In this document: positions 43,066-53,919 of the stretch, in pieces
How positions within the stretch are numbered: position 1 is the stretch's first letter
Layout: each line of letters starts with the position of its first letter
Source of the DNA: Hemicordylus capensis
Taxonomy: Eukaryota; Chordata; Lepidosauria; Squamata; Cordylidae
Length of the DNA stretch: 64,000 nucleotides
NCBI RefSeq assembly: GCF_027244095.1
Contig: NC_069659.1
Location: 336,144,750-336,208,749, forward strand
Direction of reading: 5' to 3'
Notes under the pieces: model-generated
The model's database searches: none
Told to the model about the DNA's origin: nothing
What the model saw: only the letters and a program-made list of their open reading frames with translations
Translations under genes and position numbers: made by a program

Positions 43066-43469
43066 TTCTATTTCCTCCCACAACAATATATCTGTGCTGA
43101 TGGGACAGACCATTACTCAGTGCCAGAGCCCATGCTTTGCATGGTAGTGGGTCCCAGCAGGGGTGTAGCTATAATTGAGTTCAAAGAACCCAACACTTCC
43201 AGCGGAAAAGTTCTGGAGCATCAGGATTGGGAACTCTCTCTGCTTGAGAGCCTGGAGAGTTGCTGTTGGCATGGTAGGCAGTACTGGGCTAGGTGGACCA
43301 ATGATCTGATTTGAATGAAGACTGCTGCATATATTTCTCACCGTATTTTCACTCCTGTATTTCTCATGACTATTGGGTTTTGAGTGTCCACCGCTTATCT
43401 CCCCACAGTCGCTCTTAGCCAGGTTGACTTCTAGTATTGTGCCCATGTGATGTACAAGGCCCAGCACAT

Positions 43470-43548
43470 AGTCTGAAGCTACATGATAAAACAACCTTGC
43501 GGAAGCTAAGCAATTCTGGGTCTGGTCAGTTCCTGAATGGGAGGCTCC
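43470..43548 (+). repeat. 5S rRNA-like fragment
   Basis: GGAAGCTAAGCAATTCTGGG, then TCTGGTCAGTTCCTGAATGG and GAGGC follow the order of 5S rRNA box A to box C. It directly precedes an inverted composite SINE. Confidence 0.55.
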
Positions 43549-43549
43549 T

Positions 43550-43787
43550 TAGGAACATAGGAAGCTGCCATATACTGAATCAGACCATTGGTCTATCTAG
43601 CTCAGTATTGTCTTCACAGCCAGGGAGGGAAATTGGAACCTTCTGCTCTCCCCAGAGCGGCTCCATCCGCTGAGGGGAATATCTTCCGTGGTCTCACTTC
43701 TAGTGTCCCTTTCATATGCAACCAGGGTGGGCTTTGCTTAGCTAAGGGGACAAGTCATGAATGCTACCACAAGACCTTGGGAACCCC
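43550..43787 (-). mobile_element. Composite SINE with an internal deletion
   Basis: The inverted tail GGAAGCTGCCATATACTGAA, the 5S-like part (GCTTAGCTAAGGGGACAAGT) and the end GCTACCACAAGACC are present. The segment between the tail and the tRNA part (the AGACTGGCAGCGGCTTCTCC block) is missing. Confidence 0.75.
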
Positions 43788-43830
43788 ATGTACACGGCTC
43801 GGATGGATGGGGCAAGCCACAGGAAAATAA

Positions 43831-43992
43831 GTTGCAGGTGGGGAAGGGTTCAGTACCCCTCACCCATGAACCACTTTTGCTTTTAAACAGAGAGGTAAGT
43901 GGCAGGTGGGAAAGGGTTCAGTACCCCTCACCCATGAACCACTTTTGCTATTAAACAGGGAGGTAAGTTGCAGGTGGGGAAGAGTTCAGTTG
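43831..43992. repeat. 68-bp tandem repeat, about 2.4 units
   Basis: Units start at 43831, 43899 and 43967 with GTTGCAGGTGGGGAAG-GGTT; adjacent units are almost identical. A second small duplication (GGGCCTGTATTATCCTG) lies at about 44068-44130. Confidence 0.9.
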
Positions 43993-44545
43993 CTCTTTAA
44001 ATCATGTCCACATTCCCCCACTTTATACATGACTGAGTCAACCCCTAGCTGAAGCATAAAGTTTGGGCTTGTATTATCCTGATAAAAAGAGATGTCGCAT
44101 ATCGTTTGGGCCTGTATTATCCTGCTAAATAGTGAAGAAAATTGTATCACCCATCAATTCTTAATCAGAAATCTGGGGAAGTGATAAAAGCCTTCTCTCC
44201 AATTGGCAGGAGAATACTAGACCAGTTGAACGAACATGGCCCCAACATGTGAAGAGGAGCGGAGATGTTCCAAGAGCACATCTGCCCCAATGTCACTGAA
44301 GGATGACCCTGCATGAACTGGGTTTTGCAGTGCGTGTTTAGGGGCCATTAGGATGAACAGCCCTCATGCATGATTGAAGGATGTTCCAACAGTGTGTCGG
44401 GATGTCCCTCAGTGGCATTGGGGCAGGCTTGCTCTCAGGGCATCCCCATCCCCTCCATGCATTGGGTACATGTTTGTTTGAATTGACCCACAGACAACCA
44501 ATTTGCCTAGTGATTATTTGCTCACTGTGGTAAGTTAGCACTAGA

Positions 44546-44786
44546 GCCATATTCAGACATCATGCTGCATGTGTATACAGATGGTCTGTACACAGCCATG
44601 TTTTTGTGTAAATTACAGTAACTGTGTTCATTTTAAAAGTGAACCTGGGCACAAGCCCCCAGAAATGCAGGAATGAATAGAAAGTGTACTGCAGTACATG
44701 TATTGAACATAATGTTTGAATAACTGTATATGTGTCCACTGTTCACAGCTTATGCGTGCATTCAATATAACATGTGATTAGGGCTT
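44546..44786. mobile_element. Fold-back element, family A
   Basis: CATATTCAGACATCATGCTG at the left and TTCAATATAACATGTGATTAG at the right, with the core TTTTAAAAGTGAACCTGGGC reversed. Two end-like motifs near the right (GAACATAATGTTTGAATAA, 44703-44725) suggest a nested or duplicated end. Confidence 0.6.
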
Positions 44787-44800
44787 AGGTAAGTGCTCAT

Positions 44801-45414
44801 TAAGAACATAAGAACAGCCCTGCTGGATCGGGCCCAAGGCCCATCTAGTCCAGCATCCTGTTTTGCACAGTGGCCCACCAGATGCCACTGGAAGCTTACA
44901 GCAGGAGTTGAGGGCATGCCCTCTCTCCTGCTGTTACTCCCCTGCAACTAGTACTCAGAGGCATCCTGCCTTTGAGGCTGGAGGTGTCCCTCTGACTAGT
45001 AGCCGTTGATAGACCTCTCCTCCATAAAATTATCCAAGCCCCTCTTAAAGCCATCCAGGTTGTTGGCTGTCACCACATTTTGTGGCAGATAATTCCACAA
45101 GTTGATTATCCGTTGTGTGAAACAATACTTCTGTTTGCTGGTCCTAAATTTCCCGGCAATCAATTTCATGGAATGACCCCTGGTTCTAGTGTTATGTGAG
45201 AGGAAAAATTCCTCTCAATCCACTTTGAGATGGGATTCCTCTCAATCCACTTTGAGATTCCTCTCAATTCACTCCATACATGATTTTATAGACCTCTATC
45301 ATGTCTCCCCGCAGTTGTCTTTTTTCTAAACTAAAAAACCCCAGGTGTTGTCGCCTTGCCTCATAAGAAAGGTGCTCTAGGCCCCTGATCATCTTGGTTG
45401 CCCTCTTCTGCACC
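44801..45414 (-). mobile_element. CR1 LINE, 3' end (about 610 bp)
   Basis: On the minus strand: GGGCAACCAAGATGATCAGG, CATGATAGAGGTCTATAAAA, CCAGGGGTCATTCCATGAAA, AATTATCTGCCACAAAATGT, TGGACTAGATGGGCCTTGGG and the terminal GCTGTTCTTATGTTCTTA. This is the CR1 3' region. A short stretch (TTCCTCTCAATCCACTTTGA) is tandemly duplicated at 45210-45271. Confidence 0.85.
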
Positions 45415-46060
45415 TATTGTTATCTCCACCTATACCGGGGACTCCTTTGTAACTCCTCCCCTCTATGTAAACAGAACATTGACTCTCTTGCATGTTGAAC
45501 AGTCCGGCTGTTGGTTCTTGGGCATTGCAACATCCAGTTGCTTCTGTGTTTATCAGGATGAATGGGTTGGCAACCTCTGATGCCTGCTTTGGGGGTGGCA
45601 TGGGAGTGAGGATAATAGCCTTTTCTATTGTCACAGGAGTTGGCAACACAAGGATCTACTGTCTCAAAAGACTATAAATAGTGGCTCTCAGAGGGTCACA
45701 TGGCTATCCTAAAAGCTATGTAAAGGCTTAGCAGCCTGGTGGGATCACTGAGGAGCATTGTGTTTGGGCAAGGACTCCCTGGCTCTCCGAGTGGGTGATG
45801 AAGGAGGGGCAGGGTCACAAATGCCAACCAGTCTCCTCAGCATCCCACCCCACCACCCAGAGCGGCTAATGGTGCTAGGCAGGAGTGGCTCTTACGTACT
45901 GTCTGAAGCTTCAGCTTGTCTTCTGATGCGGATTCTCAGGAGAGGGAAGATGTGCCATGGCCATTGTTGGCCTCAGAGAAGATGAGATATAAAGCGGACA
46001 TTCTTATCGCTTATTAGGTCAGCTTCTGCTGGTGAGAAGGTACGGGTGCTTACACAAGTA

Positions 46061-46227
46061 TATGCCTCTGAGTACCAGTTGCAGGGGAGTAACAGCAGGA
46101 GGGAGGGCATGCCCTCAACTCCTGCCTGTAGGCTTCCAGTGGCATCTGGTGGGCCACTGTGTGAAACAGGATGCTGGACTAGATGGGCCTTGGGCCTGAT
46201 CCAGCAAGGCTGTTCTTATGTTCTTAA
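46061..46227 (+). mobile_element. CR1 LINE, extreme 3' end
   Basis: CTCTGAGTACCAGTTGCAGG, GCATCTGGTGGGCCACTGTG, GGACTAGATGGGCCTTGGGC, ending CTGTTCTTATGTTCTTA. Same family as 44801-45414, opposite strand. The stretch 45415-46060 between them is unassigned. Confidence 0.85.
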
Positions 46228-46343
46228 GCCGAATCAGATGTACATAAGTGTGACTTTCAAACTTTCAAGCAATCATGCCAACAAAACCTGATCCAGTTAA
46301 GATTCTGATTTCTACTGCACATTTTCTGGCACTCAAATTCCCT

Positions 46344-46559
46344 GGCTGACATACTGCACAAGGACTGGAGCATTTGTGCCATTGCACAAGAGTGCACTTG
46401 CGCAAGATAGAACAATTGTGAAAATGCTGTGGCACAATAGAGGGCTATATTTCCAGTGACCCTCTAACATGCAGCTTTGTTTGTACAATTGGTCCATCTT
46501 GCTCAACTGTGCAAACACTCGATTTCTAGACTGGCAGAGACTTTTGCAGTATGTCAGCC
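46344..46559. mobile_element. Fold-back element, family B
   Basis: Inverted ends GGCTGACATACTGCAC and TTGCAGTATGTCAGCC; 216 bp, rich in GCACAA/TTGTGC. The right end abuts a solo LTR that duplicated its last five bases, CAGCC. Confidence 0.75.
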
Positions 46560-46780
46560 TGTTTTATAGCTGCTTCCCTCATAAACACAAAGTAATCTTA
46601 TGTAGATTTCACTAAGGTTTTTGAGAAACAACTACATTTTACAGCAATAACTCAATTTTCTCCTTCTCCTTTCCCTCCCTTTTCCTTTCTGACTCCACCC
46701 CCCACACTCTCTATAGGATCTCCACTGGGACAAAGGTCTCAACAACAAAACATAAAAGATTACTAGGATATAATACAACA
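46560..46780 (-). mobile_element. Solo LTR, family N, with exact 5-bp target duplication
   Basis: TGTTTTATAGCTGCTTCCC...ATAATACAACA on the plus strand, 221 bp, flanked by CAGCC at 46555-46559 and 46781-46785. It is reverse-oriented relative to 27518-27706. A fossil LTR without internal region. Confidence 0.8.
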
Positions 46781-46848
46781 CAGCCATTGTCCTTATTTAT
46801 TTATCTGTGCTTTCATGATTTTGATTTAATAGGCAAATGTACACCAAA

Positions 46849-47207
46849 CAGGGGTGTATCTAGGGGTAGGGCAGGCAGGGCACGTGCCCTGGGCGCCACT
46901 TGAAGGGGGGCGCCATTTTGTAAAATTAAGGTGTTTTTTTTTAAAAGGCTGCCAAAAACAAAATGGCCACTGTGCATGCTCAAATGGCCTCTGTGAGGCC
47001 CTAGGTCATGCCAGGCCTTGCAGAGGCCATTTGAGCATGCGCGGTGGCCATTTTGTTTTCAGTGGCCATTTTAAAAAAAAGATTTTTAAAAATGGCCACT
47101 GCACATGCTCAATTGGTCCCTGCATGGCCCTAGAGGCCAGTGGGGAGAGGAGGAACCTTTGCAAACCCCCCAGCCTTTAGGAAGCCCCCCAAAGGGGCTA
47201 CAGGTAA

Positions 47208-47247
<40 letters not shown>

Positions 47248-47935
47248 TATATATAATATAAGTCACTGTACACATATTCAGATTGGCACTATGTACAGAG
47301 AATCAGGGCTTGTGAATACTGAGCTGATGCTTATGACCTAGGATTGTATTCATTTGCTCTTACTTTGCTTCTTGTGATAAGTGAGTTAAATGTGATGTCT
47401 TGCTAATATGGCTATTAATGGTGAATTTGTCTTTGAATCAGTGTGAAATCCTTAATATTAAGGCCCACTGGGAGTTTCTTGCTCTCTTTCTCTCATTTTA
47501 ACTGTCTTTCTGAAAGACTAGAATATATTCCAAGCAGTGACACAGTTTACTCTACATATCCTTTAATTATTTACAGAGTATCTGGGAAAAGTCAAATTCT
47601 CCATTTATTTTTAAAACTTATGTAATGGTGATGCTACAATACATAGTAGAGAATTAGACAGGCACTTCTGTTTAGTTTTCCAAGTACACCTCCACATAGT
47701 ATTTGGGTATTTCATGAGCCCCAGCATACTGAAATATGTAGTTTGCCAGCATTTTTTGGTCTGTCTGTGTCCACTGCTAAATAGTTTTTGAAAGATTAAA
47801 AGATTAACTAGCCTGACTTGTATTTTTCAGCAGATATAATGGTAAAGTTATCTGAAAGATGGGTGTCAAATGCTTGGACAGGGGGCGCAATTTCAGTGTT
47901 TGCCCTAGGCGCTATTTTCCCTAGATACGCCTCTG
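46849..47935. mobile_element. Non-autonomous hAT element, 1.1 kb, exact 8-bp target duplication
   Basis: Ends CAGGGGTGTATCTAGGGG and CCCTAGATACGCCTCTG, flanked by ACACCAAA at 46841-46848 and 47936-47943. The same family ends occur at 19597-19990. It contains a palindromic GCATGCTCAAATGGCC block (46970-47045), an (AAT)n run at 47208-47247 and AT-rich sequence. No transposase was recognised. Confidence 0.9.
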
Positions 47936-48338
47936 ACACCAAATGTTGGATATGCTCAATATCTGCAGCTCTTATCATATAAAAAGCATAGGGCTGATGT
48001 TGTTTTTCAGCTATGCAAAATAGCAGAGAGGACAGAAAGTGGGAGAGCATTGGCCTACTAACTGCTGAGGTCTTAACAGCCTTTGCCAGCATAGAGAGAG
48101 TTTTTTTCCTTACCGCGGTCCCATATCAGGATGAGGGTTTAGTGGGGTATTCTTCCAGGTGAAAAGTCACCGGTTTCCCCAACACAGTTTATTATTGTCT
48201 TCGTCTTCCTCTCAGCTATCTGGCAGTTTCTCCAGCAAGCCCTGGTGCAGTGGTTCAGGGAGTAGGTTGTGGACAAATTCCATTGCTCACACTTACTTGC
48301 AGATATCTGGAACACTCTTGTAGATATTACAACCAACC

Positions 48339-48600
48339 AGCGACCCTTAGCTAAACAGGGTCCACCCTGGTTGCATATGTAAGGCAGACTAGAAGTGTGA
48401 GCACTGTACGATATTCCCCTCAGGGGATGGAGCCACTCTGGGAAGAGCAGAAGGTTTAAAGTTCCCTCCCTGGCTTCTCCAAGATAGGGCTGAGAGATAC
48501 TCCTGCCTGCAAGCTTGGAGAAGTCGCTGCAGTCTGTGAAGACAATACTGAGCTAGATAGACCAATGGTCTGACTCAGTATATGGCAGTTTCCTATGTGG
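48339..48600 (+). mobile_element. Composite SINE (5'-shortened)
   Basis: Begins near CCTTAGCTAAACAGGGTCCA (5S-like), then GGGATGGAGCCACTCTGGGA and the tail GACTCAGTATATGGCAGTTT. A second, inverted SINE follows within 30 bp. Confidence 0.8.
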
Positions 48601-48627
48601 TAGGTTAAACTGATTCCTGTTGCACAA

Positions 48628-48965
48628 CATAGGCAGCTGCCTTATACTGAGTCAGATCTTCATCCATCTAGCTCAGTATTGTCTATACCAGGGATTCTCA
48701 ACATTGGGTCTCCAGATGTTATTGGACTTCAGTTCCCATAATCCCCACCCAAAGGCCACTGGGGCTGGGGATTATGGGAGTTGAAGTCCAATGACATCTG
48801 GAGACCCAATGTTGAGAATCCCTGGTCTACAACAACTGGTAGTGGCTCTCCAGGGTTTCAAACAGGGATTTCCCCAGACTTCCCTGGAGATGCCAGGGAT
48901 TGAACCTGGCACCTTCTGCTTGCAAACCAGATGCTCTTCCACTGAGCTACAGCACTGTCCCTGCT
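48628..48965 (-). mobile_element. tRNA-Ala-like SINE without 5S part, split by a hAT MITE
   Basis: On the minus strand: TAGCTCAGTGGAAGAGCATC, TTTGCAAGCAGAAGGTGCCA, GGTTCAATCCCTGGCATCTC, closely matching tRNA-Ala with a TGC anticodon region, then the same tail as the composite SINE (GACTCAGTATAAGGCAGCTG). A 136-bp hAT MITE is inserted at 48689-48824. Confidence 0.85.
48689..48824. mobile_element. hAT MITE inserted in a SINE
   Basis: CAGGGATTCTCAACATTGGG and its inverse at the ends, 136 bp like the copy at 14321-14456. The flanks GTCTATAC and GTCTACAA match at 6 of 8 bases, consistent with an aged target duplication. Confidence 0.85.
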
Positions 48966-49092
48966 GTGACTCTGTATCATGTTGCCTCTGTCCAGCTCTG
49001 AAGCATTTCAAAACTCAAGGTCTAGTTCTCTCTGAAATGCTGGTAAGCTTGTTGGACTGCATGAATTCAAACTGCAGATAGGGGCTTATGTT

Positions 49093-49306
49093 GGCTGACA
49101 TATTGTGCAATGTTCTGTGTGCCTTTTAATGAAACGTGCACATAGTTATGCAAGTCTTGCACAAATGAAGTTGCACAATGTAGGCCATAAATAGATAATA
49201 TTTCCAATAGCCATCCATTGCATAACTTCATTTGTGTGAGTGCCTTTGTGCAACTGCGCACAGGTCGCGTTAAAAGGCACACAGAACACTGTGCAGTATG
49301 TCAGCC
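49093..49306. mobile_element. Fold-back element, family B, with long arms
   Basis: Inverted ends GGCTGACATATTGTGCAATG and the inverse of GGCTGACATACTGCACAGTG. The arms of about 105 bp pair over most of the element (GTTCTGTGTGCCTTTTAA, CAAATGAAGTT). 214 bp. The next 1 kb (49310-50345) has nothing I could assign except a short hAT-end fragment near 49830. Confidence 0.75.
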
Positions 49307-50345
49307 ACTGAATGTGCCCCCATTTAAAACTTTCCCTCCACACAGAAAACCAGCATGTCAGGGAGAAGCTTTCTAGACTAACCGTCTCCCTGTCATGCTG
49401 CCATTTCATGTGGATGAATTGCATTTGTTTTTTTAAGAGAAGCATTCAATTTTGTGAGCTTCCCCAAATAATCTGAAATGGTACTGCCCAGACACAGATA
49501 GGCTTCCTCATGGAGAACTAGGCCTCAGATACAACCCACATAAATTAATTAGACATGTGCATGGTACCAACAGTCTATTGCTGTGTCTGATCTATCTGTG
49601 GTGCTTCACTGGTAATGTTGCACTCACGCATGCAACTTATAACTTGCTGTCACATTGTCAGGTGCTGAATATACATGTGTGACCCAGCCCTCACTCAGCT
49701 CTTCGTGAAGTCTGAGAATCACAATAGTTACATACACCTATTCTAGTCTAACATCCTACCTGTCAGTCTGTTATTTCACATGGAGGAATTTTTTTTTTTT
49801 TTAAAGAGAAGCATTCTCTAAGAGAACCCAACATCTGGGGTCCCAAGGTTGGGAACCCCTGTTCTAGGGGTAACTGGCTAGCCTCTGTTGGAAGCTGTAT
49901 GCTGATCTAGATGGACCTTTAGTCTGATCCAGAGGGATTCTTTTCTTCTCATTACATTGCAAACATGAGCAGATAGCCGAACCTAGAAGATATTTCACAA
50001 GTGTCTGGTGATGCTTGTTTGTGAAACTTTGTGATGGGAGATAAGGCATTTCTGCACTACAGACTGTAGTATACATGTACCCTCACTCACTTGTAATTCA
50101 GTGGGATGTTCTAGAGTTCTCCAGCACAAATCTCTCAAGACTCCCATTACTCCTTCTAAAAGCAAACTCAGGTGATTGAGTGCCCACAAATTTAGAAGCA
50201 AAGTGGGGCCATCCACAAACAAGGCAGTGGTTTCTGTTCCCACATACTCCCAATGTATGTAAAGGACATCTATCTGTAAATTAAAAGAAAGCTACTTTTA
50301 AAAAACAACGCTGTGAGGTCACAGGACCTATGTAAGCTTAGGACC

Positions 50346-50612
50346 TATAAGAGCTCTGTCCAAACAGTATGTTGTAGATGTGTACTGCTGTCTGTATGCC
50401 TCTCCATGATTTTGTGGGACTGACTGTACATGTGTTCATTTCAAAATTGGACCTGGGTACATGTCCCCTCAAATGCTGGGTAGAAACAGGAATACTGCTA
50501 TGGGGCACTGAACATTATGTGTGAATAAACTGTACATGCATACAGATCTGTATGTGTGAACACGGTACACAGCTTGTATGTGTGTGCTGAACAGAATGTG
50601 TAAATAGGACTA
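50346..50612. mobile_element. Fold-back element, family A
   Basis: CTGTCCAAACAGTATGTTGT at the left and CTGAACAGAATGTGTAAATA at the right. Reversed core AAATTGGACCTGGGTACATG. Like 44546-44786 it has an extra internal end (GAACATTATGTGTGAATAAA). Confidence 0.55.
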
Positions 50613-50927
50613 AAATGTTAAGGGCACACAACAGATAGGGTATCAGCTTTTGCGGGGGGACCACTAGAAAATGGAGGGTAGAGGGAAGAAGAAATTGACA
50701 TGCTCAGGATATACAGCTTAAGTTACTATCCTGGGTGGAGAGAGAAGAGGGTTGGGGGTGTGCATGCTGTGAGACTAAAAAACTTCCCTGCATCATATAG
50801 GATATTTCAGGAGGAAGAAAGGTGGAAAAACAGGTCTGCAGAACCACCCTCACTCTTGCTATATAGCATTCAAATCCTCAGGATTGGGTCTGCCAGAAAG
50901 CCTCTTAATCTGACCTTTCAGTGCTAT

Positions 50928-51172
50928 AGAGAGCCAGTGCAGTGTAGTGGTTAGAGTGCTGGACTAGCACCAGGGAGACCTGAGTTCAAATCCCCATTCA
51001 GCCATGAGACTTGCTGGGTGACTCTGGGCCAGTCACTTCTCTCTCAGCCTAACCTACCTCACAGGGTTGTTGTGAGGAGAAACTTAAGTATGTAGTACAC
51101 CACTCTGGGCTCCTTGGAGGAAGAGTGGGATATAAAATGTAATATAAATAAATAAATAAATAAATATAGCAC
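50928..51172 (+). mobile_element. tRNA-derived SINE (type D), full length
   Basis: GAGAGCCAGTGCAGTGTAGT, GGTTAGAGTGCTGGACTAGC (box A region), GAGTTCAAATCCCC (box B), body, CTTGGAGGAAGAGTGGGATA and an (AAAT)n tail. It can serve as the reference copy for the family. Confidence 0.9.
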
Positions 51173-52977
51173 AGCAAGAGAAAGCCTTAAAAGAGTGAGA
51201 AAGAAAAAAGGTGATATTTTTCCTTTCCCACTTTCTGAAACTCTGCCCCCCTCGGGAGGTTTGCAAGGTGTCCTCTTAGGGGCTTAGATTGTGGCAGATC
51301 CCACTTGTCAAACGATAATTCCCAGCATTCTTTAGGGGAAGCCATGACAGTTGAAGTGATGTAAAAACTGACACATATTTGTAGTATAGACAGGCCCCGT
51401 GTGAATAAGTGAGTGAATTAATGGAAGAAAGACAGAAAAAGATTGAGACAAAAATTAAAATGTGTCCAAAAGTAGAGGGTGACAGAAATGTCCTAAATTC
51501 AATCTGCCGTTAGTTTCACCCAGGTTTTATTGTGTAACCTAAGAACCATTTTTAAAAAAACAACAATGCAAATCCAGACTCAGATCGGCTCATTTCCATT
51601 GTTCCTCAACAAAGGAAATCTGTCCAGGCTCTTAAGGCAAAATTTGTTTATATTTAATTCACTTTAGCATTGAAAATATCAGACCTTGAGATACTAGTAA
51701 GTTTAACAAATATTTATGTATATATATATATATCAATATATAGTTTGTGGGATTTTCTCTCTCTCTCTTTTTGGTTTAATATTTAATTTAAAAGCTACGG
51801 ACAGTCCAGTTGAGATTTTTCTCTCTGGCTTTCTATATAACCCCTCATTTTAATTTTAATTTTTGTAAATATAAAGGCACACAATGAAGCTTTATGCATC
51901 TATTAAAATATACACATTTGGTAAATTTAGATCTCTTTTCCAAGTGTCTTGATAAGACAGTATATTTATATGTTTTATATAATAGTCAACAACACAATCA
52001 TTCTCAAAATAAAAAGGTCACTCCATTTAGATATCTGCATAAACTTTCATCATGACACACCACAAACTCCCATTGCATAGTGCACCAATGGGGTCCAGAA
52101 ATCACAAAAATAAATAAATCAGAGAACAACCTTTTTCTTTTAAACAAATACATCAGTTTCATACCAGAAAATTGTTACAGCAGGAAATGCCATCTGCAAA
52201 AAAATGAAACAAAACAAGAAAATAATAGCAACAATAATATATATTTAAAAAACAAACAAACCACAATTGCGAGTTGGACAATCTAAAGACCAAATGAAAT
52301 TAAAGCAGGAAAGATCATTTACAAATTGAATGCTTAACACAAATGCCATTATTATACACACAGTGACAGGCTTTTGCAGCAACAAAGCTTGAGTGCAGAG
52401 TCTTGTAGTTAAAGAAATTGTAGTGTCCCCTTCCCCTTTGCCAGTGGAGTGATCCATTACAGATAGAGAGGATCTAATAAACACACACAAAGAGCTCTCA
52501 AGGGCCTTCCATTCACAGTCATAGGGGACTGATCAAAATGTGCAAACGGCTACATGCATCAAGTACCTGTACACTATTTCTGAATGAGGCAAACAAGGAC
52601 AGTGAAACCTCATGAGCTCCATTAGGCTCTCAAGGTTCAGTTTGCACGACACATCACTTGATTTCTCATCCCAAGATTACTTACACAGCAGCAGAATGTG
52701 CCTGCTGACACCACTGGAAAGCAGTGTGTTTGATAGGATGTGAGGCAATATCAAAGATCTAGCTGTACTGTTGGAGCTGTGATGGCTCATTCACATGTGT
52801 AAGTCATCACCAGTTTTCAAGTGATTAATTTGCGAATTGGCCCCAAACCACCAAAATTTGTTGAGGTATTTATCAGCAAAAAATTATTATGGTTTTCAGA
52901 AAAAGGTGGCATAGGTGCATCAAGATGTGGCTGTCTAGGTTGGGCAAAAGCTTTGGTCTTAGAACCAAACTGAACAA

Positions 52978-53060
52978 TGAGGTCAAAAACTGTGTTCTGC
53001 CTAGGTTTGGGAGCTCTGTGAGCTGTTCATTTATGTGGGGAGCTCTTGCTGTTCATTTGT
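52978..53060. mobile_element. Family D end fragment
   Basis: GAGGTCAAAAACTGTGTTCT and GCCTAGGTTTGGGAGCTCTG match the arm of 55433-55717 with part of the terminus missing. The other end was not found. Confidence 0.45.
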
Positions 53061-53919
53061 GTGGGGTTTGCAAGGGAAACTTTCACCATGGGCTGGCCCA
53101 TGTTTAATGAGGAGGCATTGTTGCACACTATTTTGATGTTTTACCCCTGGCATCAAACCCCATGTCTGACTGTATCATGTGCCCTCAGACTTTGTTCTGA
53201 GACCCATGTTAGGAGGAGAAAAGAGCATTCAATTAGCATTGCTTAGCTTGCATCACTTCTTTCTTTATACTCATGGAAATAGCTCCACCTGCAATCTTAA
53301 ATAGCTCCACCTGCAAGTTCCCATTCTTTTTCAGCACTCGATACATTTTTGCTAAATTCTAGAATGCAGTGACATGCCTTGGATTTTAATACAGTTCATC
53401 AAGATCAAATTAAACAAAACAAATGTCTCCAAATTGTCCAAGTGGCACATATTTTATAGACCTCATCATTTTTTTGTTGAAGGTTTTGTTAGTTTTTGGT
53501 AGAAAAGTCAGAAGCTAGCTAGGGGATGGCCAGATCAGTGGTGATGCTGATCGAAAACATGTTATCTGAATCTCAACAGGAAAATCAGACTCTAAATATT
53601 TTACTAGGATTTAAACAAAATCTGAACTGAATTTGTGCAATCCTGGCATGAGAGAAGTGAACAGATTCTTAGAAGTGTTATGTGTGTATCTGCATATATT
53701 GTGATTTCCACAAAGATTCAGAAATCAGGTTTTGAAGCACCCACATTTTTTAAAACTAACAACAGAATGACAGCTGTGAATTAGAACTGAGTGCCCTTGG
53801 TTATGTTATATGTTTCTTTGCTTCATCAAAAGTTTAGTTTGTAGCCTTTTCTTCAATAGGCTCAGTACAGCAGTCTGATCACTATATGATACTGAGCAGG
53901 ACGGTGGATAACACACTAA

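Noticed and set aside
47808-48092. 94-codon minus-strand frame overlapping the right end of a hAT element
   Set aside because: It spans the element boundary and has no transposase motif.
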